Assembly (NCBI GenBank): GCA_003448685.1
Contig: DLXW01000087.1
Location: 1 to 27,346, forward strand
DNA: 27,346 nucleotides
Origin: Cyanothece sp. UBA12306
Lineage (GTDB): Bacteria; Cyanobacteriota; Cyanobacteriia; Cyanobacteriales; Microcystaceae
Direction: 5' to 3'
A program made the position numbers and the translations under genes. Under the pieces are notes generated by a model. The model ran no database searches. It was not told the DNA's origin and worked only from the letters and a program-made list of their open reading frames with translations. Positions 7,510 through 17,297 of the stretch are shown one piece after another. Each line of letters starts with the position of its first letter. Within the stretch, counting starts at the first letter, position 1.

Positions 7510-7729
7510 TTAAACTCAGATCTTGCACCTTCAAATTTAATGCTAGTTTTGTTTAAGGCAGGGGGCTCCGAGGCAGAAGGATTAATATTAATTTATGAAG
7601 CAATATCTTCAATTAAAAAGTATTTATTGCCATAAATAGCCTGATTTTAATCTTTTAACCTCCCTCCTGCCATCTGCCTCCTGCCTCTAATTCTTAAGTA
7701 TTTTTGTTCTGATGCAAGATCTCAGTTAA
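7510..7729. mobile_element. MITE-like element with about 18-bp terminal inverted repeats
   Basis: TTAAACTCAGATCTTGCA at 7510-7527 and TGCAAGATCTCAGTTAA at 7713-7729 are inverted repeats with one mismatch and one indel. The 220-bp interior has no coding potential. It holds purine-rich GGCAGGGGGCTCCGAGGCAG and, in the opposite sense, CTCCTGCCATCTGCCTCCTG, so the arms have further imperfect complementarity. CTTACA (7498-7503) and TGTAAG (7731-7736) just outside may be extensions of the repeats. No clear target duplication was found. A non-autonomous transposable element is the likeliest reading. Confidence 0.45.
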
Positions 7730-7771
7730 ATGTAAGTTCCCTGAATAATGATACTAACGTTTTTAATCAGG

Positions 7772-7799
7772 TAGGGTGAGTCATAAAAAACCCACCCTA
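7772..7799 (-). terminator. Stem-loop after nifJ
   Basis: TAGGGTG (7772-7778) pairs with CACCCTA (7793-7799) across a 14-nt loop, starting 15 bp beyond the nifJ stop on the minus strand. The loop, not the 3' flank, is T-rich, so this is a weak intrinsic terminator or a 3' stabilising hairpin. Confidence 0.4.
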
Positions 7800-7814
7800 A
7801 ACCCAAACTAAAAC

Positions 7815-10800
7815 TTAACTCACTGAACTTTCAGTCTCAACATTGCCTTTACTGTGTCCATTTCCGTTAGCTATTTCTAACTGTCTTGCAGCTAAATATT
7901 GATACATTTGCCAACGAGTATTAACATCCTCTTGCGCTTCTTTTAACAGTTGTTTCGCTGCATCAGGTTTACTTCTGGCTAACATTTTGAAACGGTTTTC
8001 TTGATACAGAGTTCGTTCAATAGGTAGCTTAGGACTCCTCATATCTAACTGTAAGGGGTTCTTCCCTTGTTCTACCAAGTCGGGATGATAACGATACAAT
8101 AACCACCGTCCACTATCTACTAATTCCTTTTGATGGGTCATGGCAGTGGTCATATTGATGCCGTGAGCGATACAGTGGGAATAGGCAATAATCAACGATA
8201 CCCCGTTGTATGCTTCTGCTTCTAGGAATGCTTTGATACTGTGTTCATTCTTTGCACCCATGGCCACACTCGCTACATAGACGTTACCATAGGTCATGGC
8301 CATTAACCCTAAGTCCTTCTTGGGTGAAGGTTTACCCCCTGCGGCAAATTTAGCCACCGCAGCGCGAGGAGTCGCTTTAGAAGCTTGTCCTCCGGTGTTA
8401 GAATAAACTTCCGTATCCATGACCAAAATGTTGACGTTGCGGCCACTGGCCAACACATGGTCTAACCCACCATAACCAATATCATAAGCCCAACCGTCAC
8501 CGCCGATAATCCAAACACTCTTTTTCACTAAATAGTCTGCTACAGACTGCAACATGGTCACTTTTTGTTGCATCGTCTCATCTAAGTTCCCCTGACTCAA
8601 CTGGGTTAACCGTTGCTTCAAGATAGAAACCCGTTCCCGTTGTTCAAAGATATCTGCTTCGTCGGTTTGCTGTGGATTCAACAGATCAGTCGCTAAACTT
8701 TCTCCAATTTCACTAGCGAGACTTTTAACTAATTCTGCGGCAAATTCTGCTTGTTTATCGATAGAAACCCGAAATCCTAAGCCAAATTCGGCGTTATCTT
8801 CAAATAGAGAATTAGACCATGCGGGGCCCCTTCCTTCCTGGTTATGACTCCAAGGAGTGGTCGGAAGGTTTCCCCCGTAAATAGAAGAACATCCCGTTGC
8901 ATTCGCCACTACCATGCGATCGCCAAATAACTGAGTGGCTAACTTAATATAAGGGGTTTCGCCACATCCTGCACAAGCACCGGAAAACTCAAACAAAGGT
9001 TCTTGCATCTGTTGATGACTCATTTTATTGAGTTTCAGTGTATTTCGGTCAGGGTTAGCAATAGACAAAAAATAATCCCAATTTTCTCGCTCTTTCTCCC
9101 TTATAGGCAGTTGGGGAGCCATATTAATTGCTTTTAACTTGGGTTGAGATTTGTTTTTTGCCGGACATACATCAACACAAACCCCACATCCTGTACAGTC
9201 TTCGGCCGCAACTTGGATGGTAAATTTTAACTCGGTTTTCTTCCAGTCTAAGTCTTTTGCATTGGCACTTTTGAAGGTTTCGGGAGCATTGTTTAATGCT
9301 GCTTCTTCATATACTTTAGACCGAATGACGGCATGGGGACATACCAATACACATTTACCACATTGAACGCAGACATCGGGGTCCCAAACTGGTACTTCTT
9401 GTGCAACGTTGCGTTTTTCCCATTTTGCGGTTCCACTGGGATAGGTTCCATCGCAAGGTAATGCACTAACGGGTATTTCGTCTCCTTGACGGGCCAGCAT
9501 TTTACCTAAGACATCTCGGATGAATACGGGGGCCCGATCAGGGATGGGGGGTTGAATATCCGTTGCATTATTATCTATTTCAGTTGGTATAGTTACTTGA
9601 TGGAGATGATCTAAGGAAGCGTCCACCGCTTTCATGTTCATTTGTACGATTTCTTCGCCTTTTTTGCCATAGGTCTTACGAATTGCTTTTTTTATCTGTT
9701 CTATAGCTTCTTCTCTTGGTAATACTCCCGATAAAGCAAAGAAACAGGCTTGCATCACCGTATTGATCCTTCCTCCCATTCCTGCTTCACGGGCCACCTC
9801 GAAAGCATTAATGGTGTGAACTTTGAGCTTTTTATTAATAATTTGTTCCTGGATCGTGCGGGGGAAATGATGCCAAATTTCTTCTGGTTTGTAAGGACTA
9901 TTGACTAGAAAAGTTGAGCCTTCGATGGCAGGATCTAAAAGCTCGAATTTTTCTAAAAATTCCCATTGATGACAGGCGACAAAATTGGCTTTTGTTACTA
10001 AATAAGTTGACCTAATGGGGTTGGGTCCAAAACGTAGGTGAGAGACGGTTACAGAGCCAGATTTTTTGGAGTCATAAACAAAGTAACCTTGGGCATAGTT
10101 ATCGGTTTCTTCCCCAATAATTTTAATAGAGTTTTTGTTAGCACCTACAGTTCCATCCGATCCTAAACCGTAGAAAATAGCCCTAACTACGTTATTAGCT
10201 TCAGTAGAAAAATTAGAATCGTAAGTTAAACTTGTTTGGCTCAGATCGTCGTTAATACCGATAGTAAAGTGATTTTTGGGATTATCTAAAGTTAGATTAT
10301 CAAAAATTCCTTTAACCATAGCTGGGGTAAATTCTTTAGAAGATAATCCATAGCGTCCGCCCACAACTGATTTAAGATTTTGGATTTGGGATTTTAGCTT
10401 GGTATCTGAACCAAAGAGGGTTTCTTGAACTACCGTTACAAGATCTAAATATAAAGGTTCTCCTGCTGATCCTGGCTCTTTAGTTCGATCTAATACTGCT
10501 ATTTTTTGCACTGTATTAGGTAAGGCTTCAATTAATTTTTTGCCATCAAAGGGACGATATAAACGAACTTTTAATACTCCAACTTTTTCTCCCTGGGTTA
10601 ATAAATAATCTACAGTTTCATGAACTGCTTCGCAACCCGAACCCATGAGAATAATAACTCGTTCTGCTTCAGGATCACCATGATAATCAAAGAGGTGATA
10701 GGATCGTCCGGTCAGTTGGGCCAACTTATCCATTGCTTTTTGCAAAATTTCGGGATAAGCTGTGTAAAATGGGTTAACGCTTTCTCTGGCCTGGAAGTAA

Positions 10801-11474
10801 ACATCGGGATTTTGGGCGGTTCCTCGAATAATCGGCCGATCTGGAGTTAGAGCCCTTTGACGGTGGTTAATCACCCATTGATCATCAATGAGCGATCGCA
10901 ACACACTATCATCTAATAACTCCACTTTCTGGACTTCATGGGAGGTGCGAAAACCATCAAAAAAGTGGATTCCAGGAACTCTCGACTCAAAACTGGCTGC
11001 TGTGGCGATCGCTGCCAAGTCTTGTGCTTCTTGCACGGATGCAGAACTAATCAGGGCAAAACCCGTACTACGGGCGGCCATCACGTCACTTTGATCGCCG
11101 AAAATAGATAATCCCTGGGCGGCCAGCGATCGCGCGGCTACAAGTAGGACTGTAGCGGTTAGTTCCCCTGCTATTTTGTAGAGGTTGGGGATCATCAATA
11201 ATAAGCCTTGGGAGGCGGTAAAAGTGGTGGTTAAAGATCCCGTTTGCAATGCCCCATGAATAGCCCCTGCAGCACCCCCTTCGCTTTGCATTTCGATGAT
11301 TGAGGGAACGGTTCCCCATAGATTAGTTCGTCCTTCTGAGGACCAAGCATCCGCCCATTCTCCCATGGGTGAAGAGGGGGTAATGGGGTAAATGGCGATT
11401 ACTTCATTGAAGCGATAGGCGACTCTGGCGACGGCTTCGTTTCCATCAATAGTAGCGTAGGTTTTACTGTTCAT
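7815..11474 (-). CDS. nifJ: Pyruvate:ferredoxin (flavodoxin) oxidoreductase
   Basis: Oxidatively decarboxylates pyruvate to acetyl-CoA and CO2, reducing ferredoxin or flavodoxin. The 1219-residue single chain has the usual domain order. The N-terminal pyrimidine-binding domain begins at NEAVARVAYRFNEVIAIYPITPSSPMGE. A ferredoxin-like domain has two [4Fe-4S] motifs (C702, C705, C708, C712 and C760, C763, C766, C770). The C-terminal TPP domain has CAGCGETPY, TGCSSIYGG, a GGDGWAYDIGYGGLDH Mg/TPP motif, and SHCIAHG supplying the remaining proximal-cluster cysteine. All catalytic elements look intact. Despite its name, in cyanobacteria it serves fermentation and photomixotrophic metabolism as well as nitrogen fixation, and no nif gene is in this window. 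The ATG at 11474 lacks a strong Shine-Dalgarno. Confidence 0.97.
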   Translation of the reverse strand: MNSKTYATIDGNEAVARVAYRFNEVIAIYPITPSSPMGEWADAWSSEGRTNLWGTVPSIIEMQSEGGAAGAIHGALQTGSLTTTFTASQGLLLMIPNLYKIAGELTATVLLVAARSLAAQGLSIFGDQSDVMAARSTGFALISSASVQEAQDLAAIATAASFESRVPGIHFFDGFRTSHEVQKVELLDDSVLRSLIDDQWVINHRQRALTPDRPIIRGTAQNPDVYFQARESVNPFYTAYPEILQKAMDKLAQLTGRSYHLFDYHGDPEAERVIILMGSGCEAVHETVDYLLTQGEKVGVLKVRLYRPFDGKKLIEALPNTVQKIAVLDRTKEPGSAGEPLYLDLVTVVQETLFGSDTKLKSQIQNLKSVVGGRYGLSSKEFTPAMVKGIFDNLTLDNPKNHFTIGINDDLSQTSLTYDSNFSTEANNVVRAIFYGLGSDGTVGANKNSIKIIGEETDNYAQGYFVYDSKKSGSVTVSHLRFGPNPIRSTYLVTKANFVACHQWEFLEKFELLDPAIEGSTFLVNSPYKPEEIWHHFPRTIQEQIINKKLKVHTINAFEVAREAGMGGRINTVMQACFFALSGVLPREEAIEQIKKAIRKTYGKKGEEIVQMNMKAVDASLDHLHQVTIPTEIDNNATDIQPPIPDRAPVFIRDVLGKMLARQGDEIPVSALPCDGTYPSGTAKWEKRNVAQEVPVWDPDVCVQCGKCVLVCPHAVIRSKVYEEAALNNAPETFKSANAKDLDWKKTELKFTIQVAAEDCTGCGVCVDVCPAKNKSQPKLKAINMAPQLPIREKERENWDYFLSIANPDRNTLKLNKMSHQQMQEPLFEFSGACAGCGETPYIKLATQLFGDRMVVANATGCSSIYGGNLPTTPWSHNQEGRGPAWSNSLFEDNAEFGLGFRVSIDKQAEFAAELVKSLASEIGESLATDLLNPQQTDEADIFEQRERVSILKQRLTQLSQGNLDETMQQKVTMLQSVADYLVKKSVWIIGGDGWAYDIGYGGLDHVLASGRNVNILVMDTEVYSNTGGQASKATPRAAVAKFAAGGKPSPKKDLGLMAMTYGNVYVASVAMGAKNEHSIKAFLEAEAYNGVSLIIAYSHCIAHGINMTTAMTHQKELVDSGRWLLYRYHPDLVEQGKNPLQLDMRSPKLPIERTLYQENRFKMLARSKPDAAKQLLKEAQEDVNTRWQMYQYLAARQLEIANGNGHSKGNVETESSVS

Positions 11475-11942
11475 AGTATTCTTTTGCTTGTTCTCTAGGT
11501 TTGGCTATTGGTCGATGACAGAGGTTACTCTGAACACATGACAACTAAAAAGTCTATTTTTTTGGCATATTGTTGTTAAGTAACTTTGATGTTGTTTTTG
11601 CCATAAAATTAAGTTAGTTGGTTTGTCATCAAGACTGTGGAACTGAAGCATTGGCTAGGAAACTAAGAGCGTTAAGTGATTATGCTTCTACTTTCATGAT
11701 CTAACATAATCAAACATTCTAGACAATTTATTATTTTTTTTTAATACAGTTGCTGCAAAGATTACTTCTATTATAATACAATAGAGCAAATAAAGCCAAT
11801 TCAAAGTTTGTAGTTAGCTTGTCATTACTTAAGTATTGGCTTTTAATCGGTCAACAAATACCGAGTTCTACTGGTAAGTCATCTAAATACTATTCCTGTC
11901 TAAGTTACTACTTAAACTACTTATAAAAACAGCAAAAATACT
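11475..11942. other. Divergent intergenic region nifJ / 405-aa membrane protein
   Basis: 468 bp of AT-rich DNA with no supportable gene. It contains a good plus-strand promoter (11750-11777) and must hold the nifJ promoter, for which no convincing minus-strand -35/-10 pair is seen. A small palindrome CAGAG-GTTA-CTCTG lies about 45 bp upstream of the nifJ start. Confidence 0.6.
11750..11777 (+). promoter_or_regulatory. Candidate sigma70-type promoter
   Basis: TTGCTG (11750-11755), a 16-bp spacer, and a perfect TATAAT (11772-11777) in the right orientation for the membrane-protein gene at 11943. It would give a leader of roughly 160 nt. Confidence 0.5.
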
Positions 11943-13160
11943 ATGTTAATTCCTAATATTTTAAATGTTGCTATCAACCTATTTTTTATTTATTTCGCTG
12001 TTAGTCTTCTGCTTTCAGCCTTGCAAGAACAGATTATTTCATTATTAGCATTAAGAGCTAAAAACTTAAAGTCAAGTATTATTACAATGTTAGGTGATGG
12101 GGATAAAGATACTAAACTTTTGACTGACAATTTATATCAGCATCCTCTGATTAAATCTCTCAATCAACAAGGTAATAAATGGCTGAAAAGAACTAGGAAT
12201 ATATTATTTATACCTATCAATTTATTATTGAATTATTTTAACAAAAAATCAAACAAAAAAAATAGTATAACTTGGAATTCTATTGGTCCATCTTATTTAA
12301 ACTCTGAAATATTCTCGGACACATTATTAGACCTTTTAAGAAAAGATTATGGTCTTTATTTTAATACCTACTCTGATGGAATAAATAACATTATCAATCA
12401 ATTAGAAAAAGAGCTTGCAAGACGAGATAACTCCCAAAATATTCAAGAAAGCAGAAGTGGTGAAAACCCTAATAATAATACTTCAAAATTATCTAAATTA
12501 CCAGATGAGTTACTGAAAAATCTTTATGCTTTAGCACTACAAACTAAAAATAAAGCAGCCGAAGGAAACGCAACAATAACAGAATTTAATAACAATATTG
12601 CCAATTGGTTTGATGAATCAATGGAACGTGCTACAGGGGTTTATAAACGTAATGCTTTTGGTCTTTCTTTACTGTTAGGATTTATGATTGCTATAATTGG
12701 CAATATTGATACCATTCATATGATTAACCAACTCTACAATGATCCTGCACTAAATGAAACTTTAAGTGGATTTGCTAAACAACAGATCGAAACAATTGAA
12801 TCTCAATGCAAAAATGAATTACCAGAAGTAACAAATGACTGCATTAAATCAAAATTCAATAACCTAAATCTCAATGATATTCGATCTTTTCCTATTGGTT
12901 GGGAAGTCCAAGAAATAGAAACTACTAAGAATAATTCATCACAAGCAAATAAGACCATAAATTTTAACTTTTTTGGATATAATATTCAAGCAAAAAGACA
13001 GCAAAATTCCGCTTTATTTACGATATTTGGCTGGATTATTACTGCATTTGCTTTAGCACAAGGCGCACCTTTTTGGTTCGATTTACTTAATAACGTACTT
13101 AAAGTAAAAGTCCGTTCATCTGGTCAACGTTACGATTCAACAACCAATAAACAAAAATAA
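11943..13160 (+). CDS. Membrane protein of unknown function (405 aa)
   Basis: Not assigned to a named family. The protein has an N-terminal helix (about residues 5-35, LNVAINLFFIYFAVSLLLSALQ), a long cytosolic-looking region, a helix near residues 237-255 (LSLLLGFMIAIIGNIDTIHM), a second soluble region of about 100 residues with two Cys, and a final helix pair (about 355-385, ALFTIFGWIITAFALAQGAPFWF) before a basic tail. Short runs such as YQHPLIKSL, PSYLNSEIFSDTLLDLL and GAPFWFDLLNN look like those of a scattered bacterial family of uncharacterised membrane proteins; that impression is from memory. Central residues 130-190 are Asn/Ser-rich and low in complexity. The gene stands alone, with its own promoter candidate. 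No Shine-Dalgarno is seen before the ATG. Confidence 0.75.
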   Translation: MLIPNILNVAINLFFIYFAVSLLLSALQEQIISLLALRAKNLKSSIITMLGDGDKDTKLLTDNLYQHPLIKSLNQQGNKWLKRTRNILFIPINLLLNYFNKKSNKKNSITWNSIGPSYLNSEIFSDTLLDLLRKDYGLYFNTYSDGINNIINQLEKELARRDNSQNIQESRSGENPNNNTSKLSKLPDELLKNLYALALQTKNKAAEGNATITEFNNNIANWFDESMERATGVYKRNAFGLSLLLGFMIAIIGNIDTIHMINQLYNDPALNETLSGFAKQQIETIESQCKNELPEVTNDCIKSKFNNLNLNDIRSFPIGWEVQEIETTKNNSSQANKTINFNFFGYNIQAKRQQNSALFTIFGWIITAFALAQGAPFWFDLLNNVLKVKVRSSGQRYDSTTNKQK

Positions 13161-13280
13161 ACAATTAGATTTAGTATCTTCAAACCCTTATTAATTTGTT
13201 CTTAATTGGTATAGGTAATCTCGATATTTGATAAAATAGTTAAATAAATACAATTAAAGCTCCCTAGAGTATTTTAAATC

Positions 13281-13304
13281 AAAAAAAGAGGGCTTTTAGC
13301 CCCC
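13281..13304 (-). terminator. Intrinsic terminator of ndhF
   Basis: Read on the minus strand, a 7-bp stem GGGGGCT / AGCCCTC (one G-T pair) with a 3-nt loop is followed directly by seven T residues, 34 bp after the ndhF stop. A clear Rho-independent terminator. Confidence 0.85.
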
Positions 13305-13337
13305 TAATTAAATCAATAAATTTGGTTTAAATTAACT

Positions 13338-15398
<2,061 letters not shown>

Positions 15399-15631
15399 GT
15401 ACTTATCTAAACGCTAGAGGGCACAGGGTTTTTAGTTTATAGCCTAATGACTATAGTTAGATAACTGCCATTCAATCATAGCTATCCTTTAAAAACTTAC
15501 CTTAAGTTTACTTCAGGTGCTTTGAGTCAATTCCAAATTATCAATTAAAAATTAAGGGGATGGATAATAGAGTTGTTGGAGAAGTAAGGCAAAGTTCACG
15601 GCTTTTGCCTATGGTAATTTTCGTTCCATGG

Positions 15632-15648
15632 GACTTTTGCCAAAAGTC
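15632..15648. promoter_or_regulatory. 17-bp palindrome, possible operator
   Basis: GACTTTTG-C-CAAAAGTC is a perfect 8-bp inverted repeat with a single central base, about 235 bp upstream of ndhF and 195 bp upstream of hsp20. Its shape suits a dimeric regulator, but it could also be a short hairpin. The regulator is unknown. Confidence 0.3.
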
Positions 15649-15774
15649 TAATAGATAATGGGATAAAAACCGAACTGTGAGGTCGAGTTTTCTACACCCT
15701 TTTTTTTGCTTAGTTTAAGTGGGTAAACTACTCCTTCATGGGTGGGATAAACCGTCTTCTCTCACCTCTTGATT

Positions 15775-15793
15775 TTGATTATGATGTAATCAA
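15775..15793. promoter_or_regulatory. Inverted repeat upstream of hsp20
   Basis: TTGATTA (15775-15781) and TAATCAA (15787-15793) form a perfect 7-bp inverted repeat with a 5-bp spacer, 50 bp before the hsp20 ATG. It could be an operator or a 5'-leader hairpin, depending on where transcription starts. An AGGAGA Shine-Dalgarno sits at 15829-15834. Confidence 0.35.
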
Positions 15794-15843
15794 TGAAAAC
15801 AACCAATTAAATAACTAAGCAACAAGAAAAGGAGACAACTATT

Positions 15844-16287
15844 ATGGCACTCATTCGTTATAACTCTAACCAAGACATGGAAACTTTACAACGTCAAATG
15901 AATCGCCTATTCGATGATATCTTTTCTCCCAGTTGGGATCGGGAAATGAAAGGCTTTTCTAATGTTCCTGCTGCTGAACTATCTGAAACTGATGAAGCAG
16001 TTTTACTAAAGCTAGAAGTCCCTGGAATGAAAGCTGAAGATCTTGATATTCAGGTCACTAAAGAAGCAGTTTACATCAAAGGTGAACGTAAACAAGAAGC
16101 TGTCTCCCAAGATAAAGGTGTCACCCGTAGTGAATTTCGTTATGGTAAGTTTGAACGGGCGATCGCTTTACCTGCTTCGATCAATAATGCCAATGTTAGC
16201 GCAGATTACAAAGATGGTATTCTCCTGTTAACTCTACCCAAAGCAGAAGAAGAAAAAAATAAAGTTGTTAAAGTCAATATTGGTTAG
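15844..16287 (+). CDS. hspA: Small heat shock protein, Hsp20 family
   Basis: An ATP-independent chaperone that holds unfolding proteins as a large oligomer and, in cyanobacteria, also stabilises thylakoid membranes under heat. It has 147 residues: an N-terminal arm (1-40), an alpha-crystallin domain (about 42-135) with LKLEVPGMKAEDLDIQV, the ERKQE turn, FERAIALPASIN and the signature DGILLLTLPK, then a C-terminal VVKVNIG tail containing the V-N-I anchor. A strong AGGAGA Shine-Dalgarno lies 9 bp before the ATG. The gene is monocistronic with an intrinsic terminator. Regulation by an upstream inverted repeat or leader structure is inference; in Synechocystis hsp17 a leader RNA thermometer is known. 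Confidence 0.95.
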   Translation: MALIRYNSNQDMETLQRQMNRLFDDIFSPSWDREMKGFSNVPAAELSETDEAVLLKLEVPGMKAEDLDIQVTKEAVYIKGERKQEAVSQDKGVTRSEFRYGKFERAIALPASINNANVSADYKDGILLLTLPKAEEEKNKVVKVNIG

Positions 16288-16323
16288 TAGTCAGTGACTT
16301 TAATTTATGATTCCCAAGAATTC

Positions 16324-16350
16324 CTCCGGTTAATTCCGGAGTTTTTTCTT
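16324..16350 (+). terminator. Intrinsic terminator of hsp20
   Basis: CTCCGG (16324-16329), loop TTAATT, CCGGAG (16336-16341), then TTTTTTCTT. A classical Rho-independent terminator 36 bp after the hsp20 stop. Confidence 0.9.
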
Positions 16351-16550
16351 TAAAATTAAGATAATAAATAGAGGTTTTTTATGATATTTTCCTTGAACAG
16401 TAGGAACGACAATACTGTAAAATTCTTATTTATTAATTTCTATCAGCATTGCCAAACCTACTTTTTTTATACTGGATTTTAGGTGTTAATAATGCTTAGA
16501 TGAATTAACTAATATTGGGTCTATGATTAACATAGATAGTTTTCCACAAA

Positions 16551-16760
16551 TTAGTCAACTGCAAACATAACATCACTAGCTTTGATTACAGCATAAGCCT
16601 CTTTTCCTTCCGCTAAACCTAATTTTTCAGCAGATTCTTTAGTAATAGAACCACTAACTTCTATTCCAGGAGCCACCTCTATCGTAACGACAGCGTTAAC
16701 TGCTCCCAATTCTAGTTTTTTAACGGTTCCTTTAAAGGTATTACGGGCACTAATTTCCAT
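16551..16760 (-). CDS. mop: Molbindin / Mop domain protein (TOBE domain)
   Basis: A 69-residue single-domain molbindin: MEISARNTFKGTVKKLELG, then VNAVVTIEV, SGSITKESAEKLGLAEGKE and AYAVIKASDVMFAVD. The fold binds molybdate (or tungstate) at the interfaces of a hexamer and is thought to store or buffer it in the cytosol. The frame is open upstream to a TTG at 16874 with an ATG at 16814, but family members begin at the ISARN segment, so I take the ATG at 16760. Neither start has a clear Shine-Dalgarno. No modABC or other molybdenum gene is in the window. Molybdate supply for nitrate reductase or nitrogenase is a plausible context but is not shown here. Confidence 0.88.
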   Translation of the reverse strand: MEISARNTFKGTVKKLELGAVNAVVTIEVAPGIEVSGSITKESAEKLGLAEGKEAYAVIKASDVMFAVD

Positions 16761-16874
16761 GGAGTTGGCTCGACTTTTTGATGGTCGTTTAAATTTCAGA
16801 ACCCATGATAACATAGTTTTGCTAGAAAAAATCACCTTTGTTGATGATCTTTGTATATCTGGAAACTTTAACAA

Positions 16875-17297
16875 ATACTTTTCCTGGTATTTCGCTAAAT
16901 TTTTATCATCAAGTACCTAACACATTGAGTAACAATAACTAAAGCTTAATCGATCAAAACAACCTTATTTATTCTTTATTAAGAAACCATCAAAAAGTGA
17001 ATTTTTGTAAAAGATAAACAATTAAAAGAAAATAAATTTCCTCAAAAACGGAAAAATTTGGGTTAGTATGTAAACTCAAAATAGATGCTAGAAAACAGTT
17101 CAGATGATCAAAGAGCCATTAAACTTTAATGGTCAAAGAAGACAAAATTGTCTTAAGTATAGTTACTCAGGGGTAAGGGGAGAAAATTTACCAAAGACAA
17201 AGAAGAGTTTAAGGTTTTCGCTGAACCCACTGATAACCAGAGAAAATACTAGCAAAGCTATCGTAAACCCATAACTTATTCAGAAGGAAGGTTAAGA
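16875..17297. other. Intergenic region upstream of the pnt operon
   Basis: AT-rich, with no supportable gene in about 420 bp. The notable content is a 16-bp palindrome next to a -10-like box (17139-17163). A good Shine-Dalgarno GAAGGAAGG (17283-17291) precedes pntAA. Confidence 0.6.
17139..17163 (+). promoter_or_regulatory. Candidate pnt promoter with adjacent palindrome
   Basis: AAGACAA-AA-TTGTCTT (17139-17154) is a perfect 7-bp inverted repeat with a 2-bp centre. It lies just 3 bp upstream of TATAGT (17158-17163), a good -10 candidate. No -35 consensus is present. The palindrome overlaps where a -35/-10 spacer would be, so a repressor or activator site is plausible. The leader to pntAA would be about 130 nt. 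Confidence 0.35.

Larger units (their letters stand above)
7291..7814. other. Non-coding stretch with repeats between TA pair and nifJ
   Basis: No supportable gene in 524 bp. It holds a palindromic AACCCAACC-type repeat (7391-7419), a HIP1 octamer near 7450, a 220-bp inverted-repeat-bounded element (7510-7729) and a stem-loop just beyond the nifJ stop (7772-7799). Confidence 0.7.
15399..15843. other. Divergent intergenic region ndhF / hsp20
   Basis: 445 bp without a supportable gene. It holds a 17-bp near-perfect palindrome at 15632-15648 and an inverted repeat at 15775-15793 close to hsp20. No CIRCE element (TTAGCACTC-N9-GAGTGCTAA) is seen, so HrcA control of hsp20 is not supported. Confidence 0.6.

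Noticed and set aside
7815..11474. nifJ as evidence of a nitrogen-fixation cluster
   Set aside because: No other nif gene is present, and nifJ is common in non-fixing cyanobacteria for fermentation.
16761..16874. Extended N-terminus of the Mop protein
   Set aside because: Molbindins begin at the ISARN segment; the upstream codons are basic, low in similarity, and start from a TTG.
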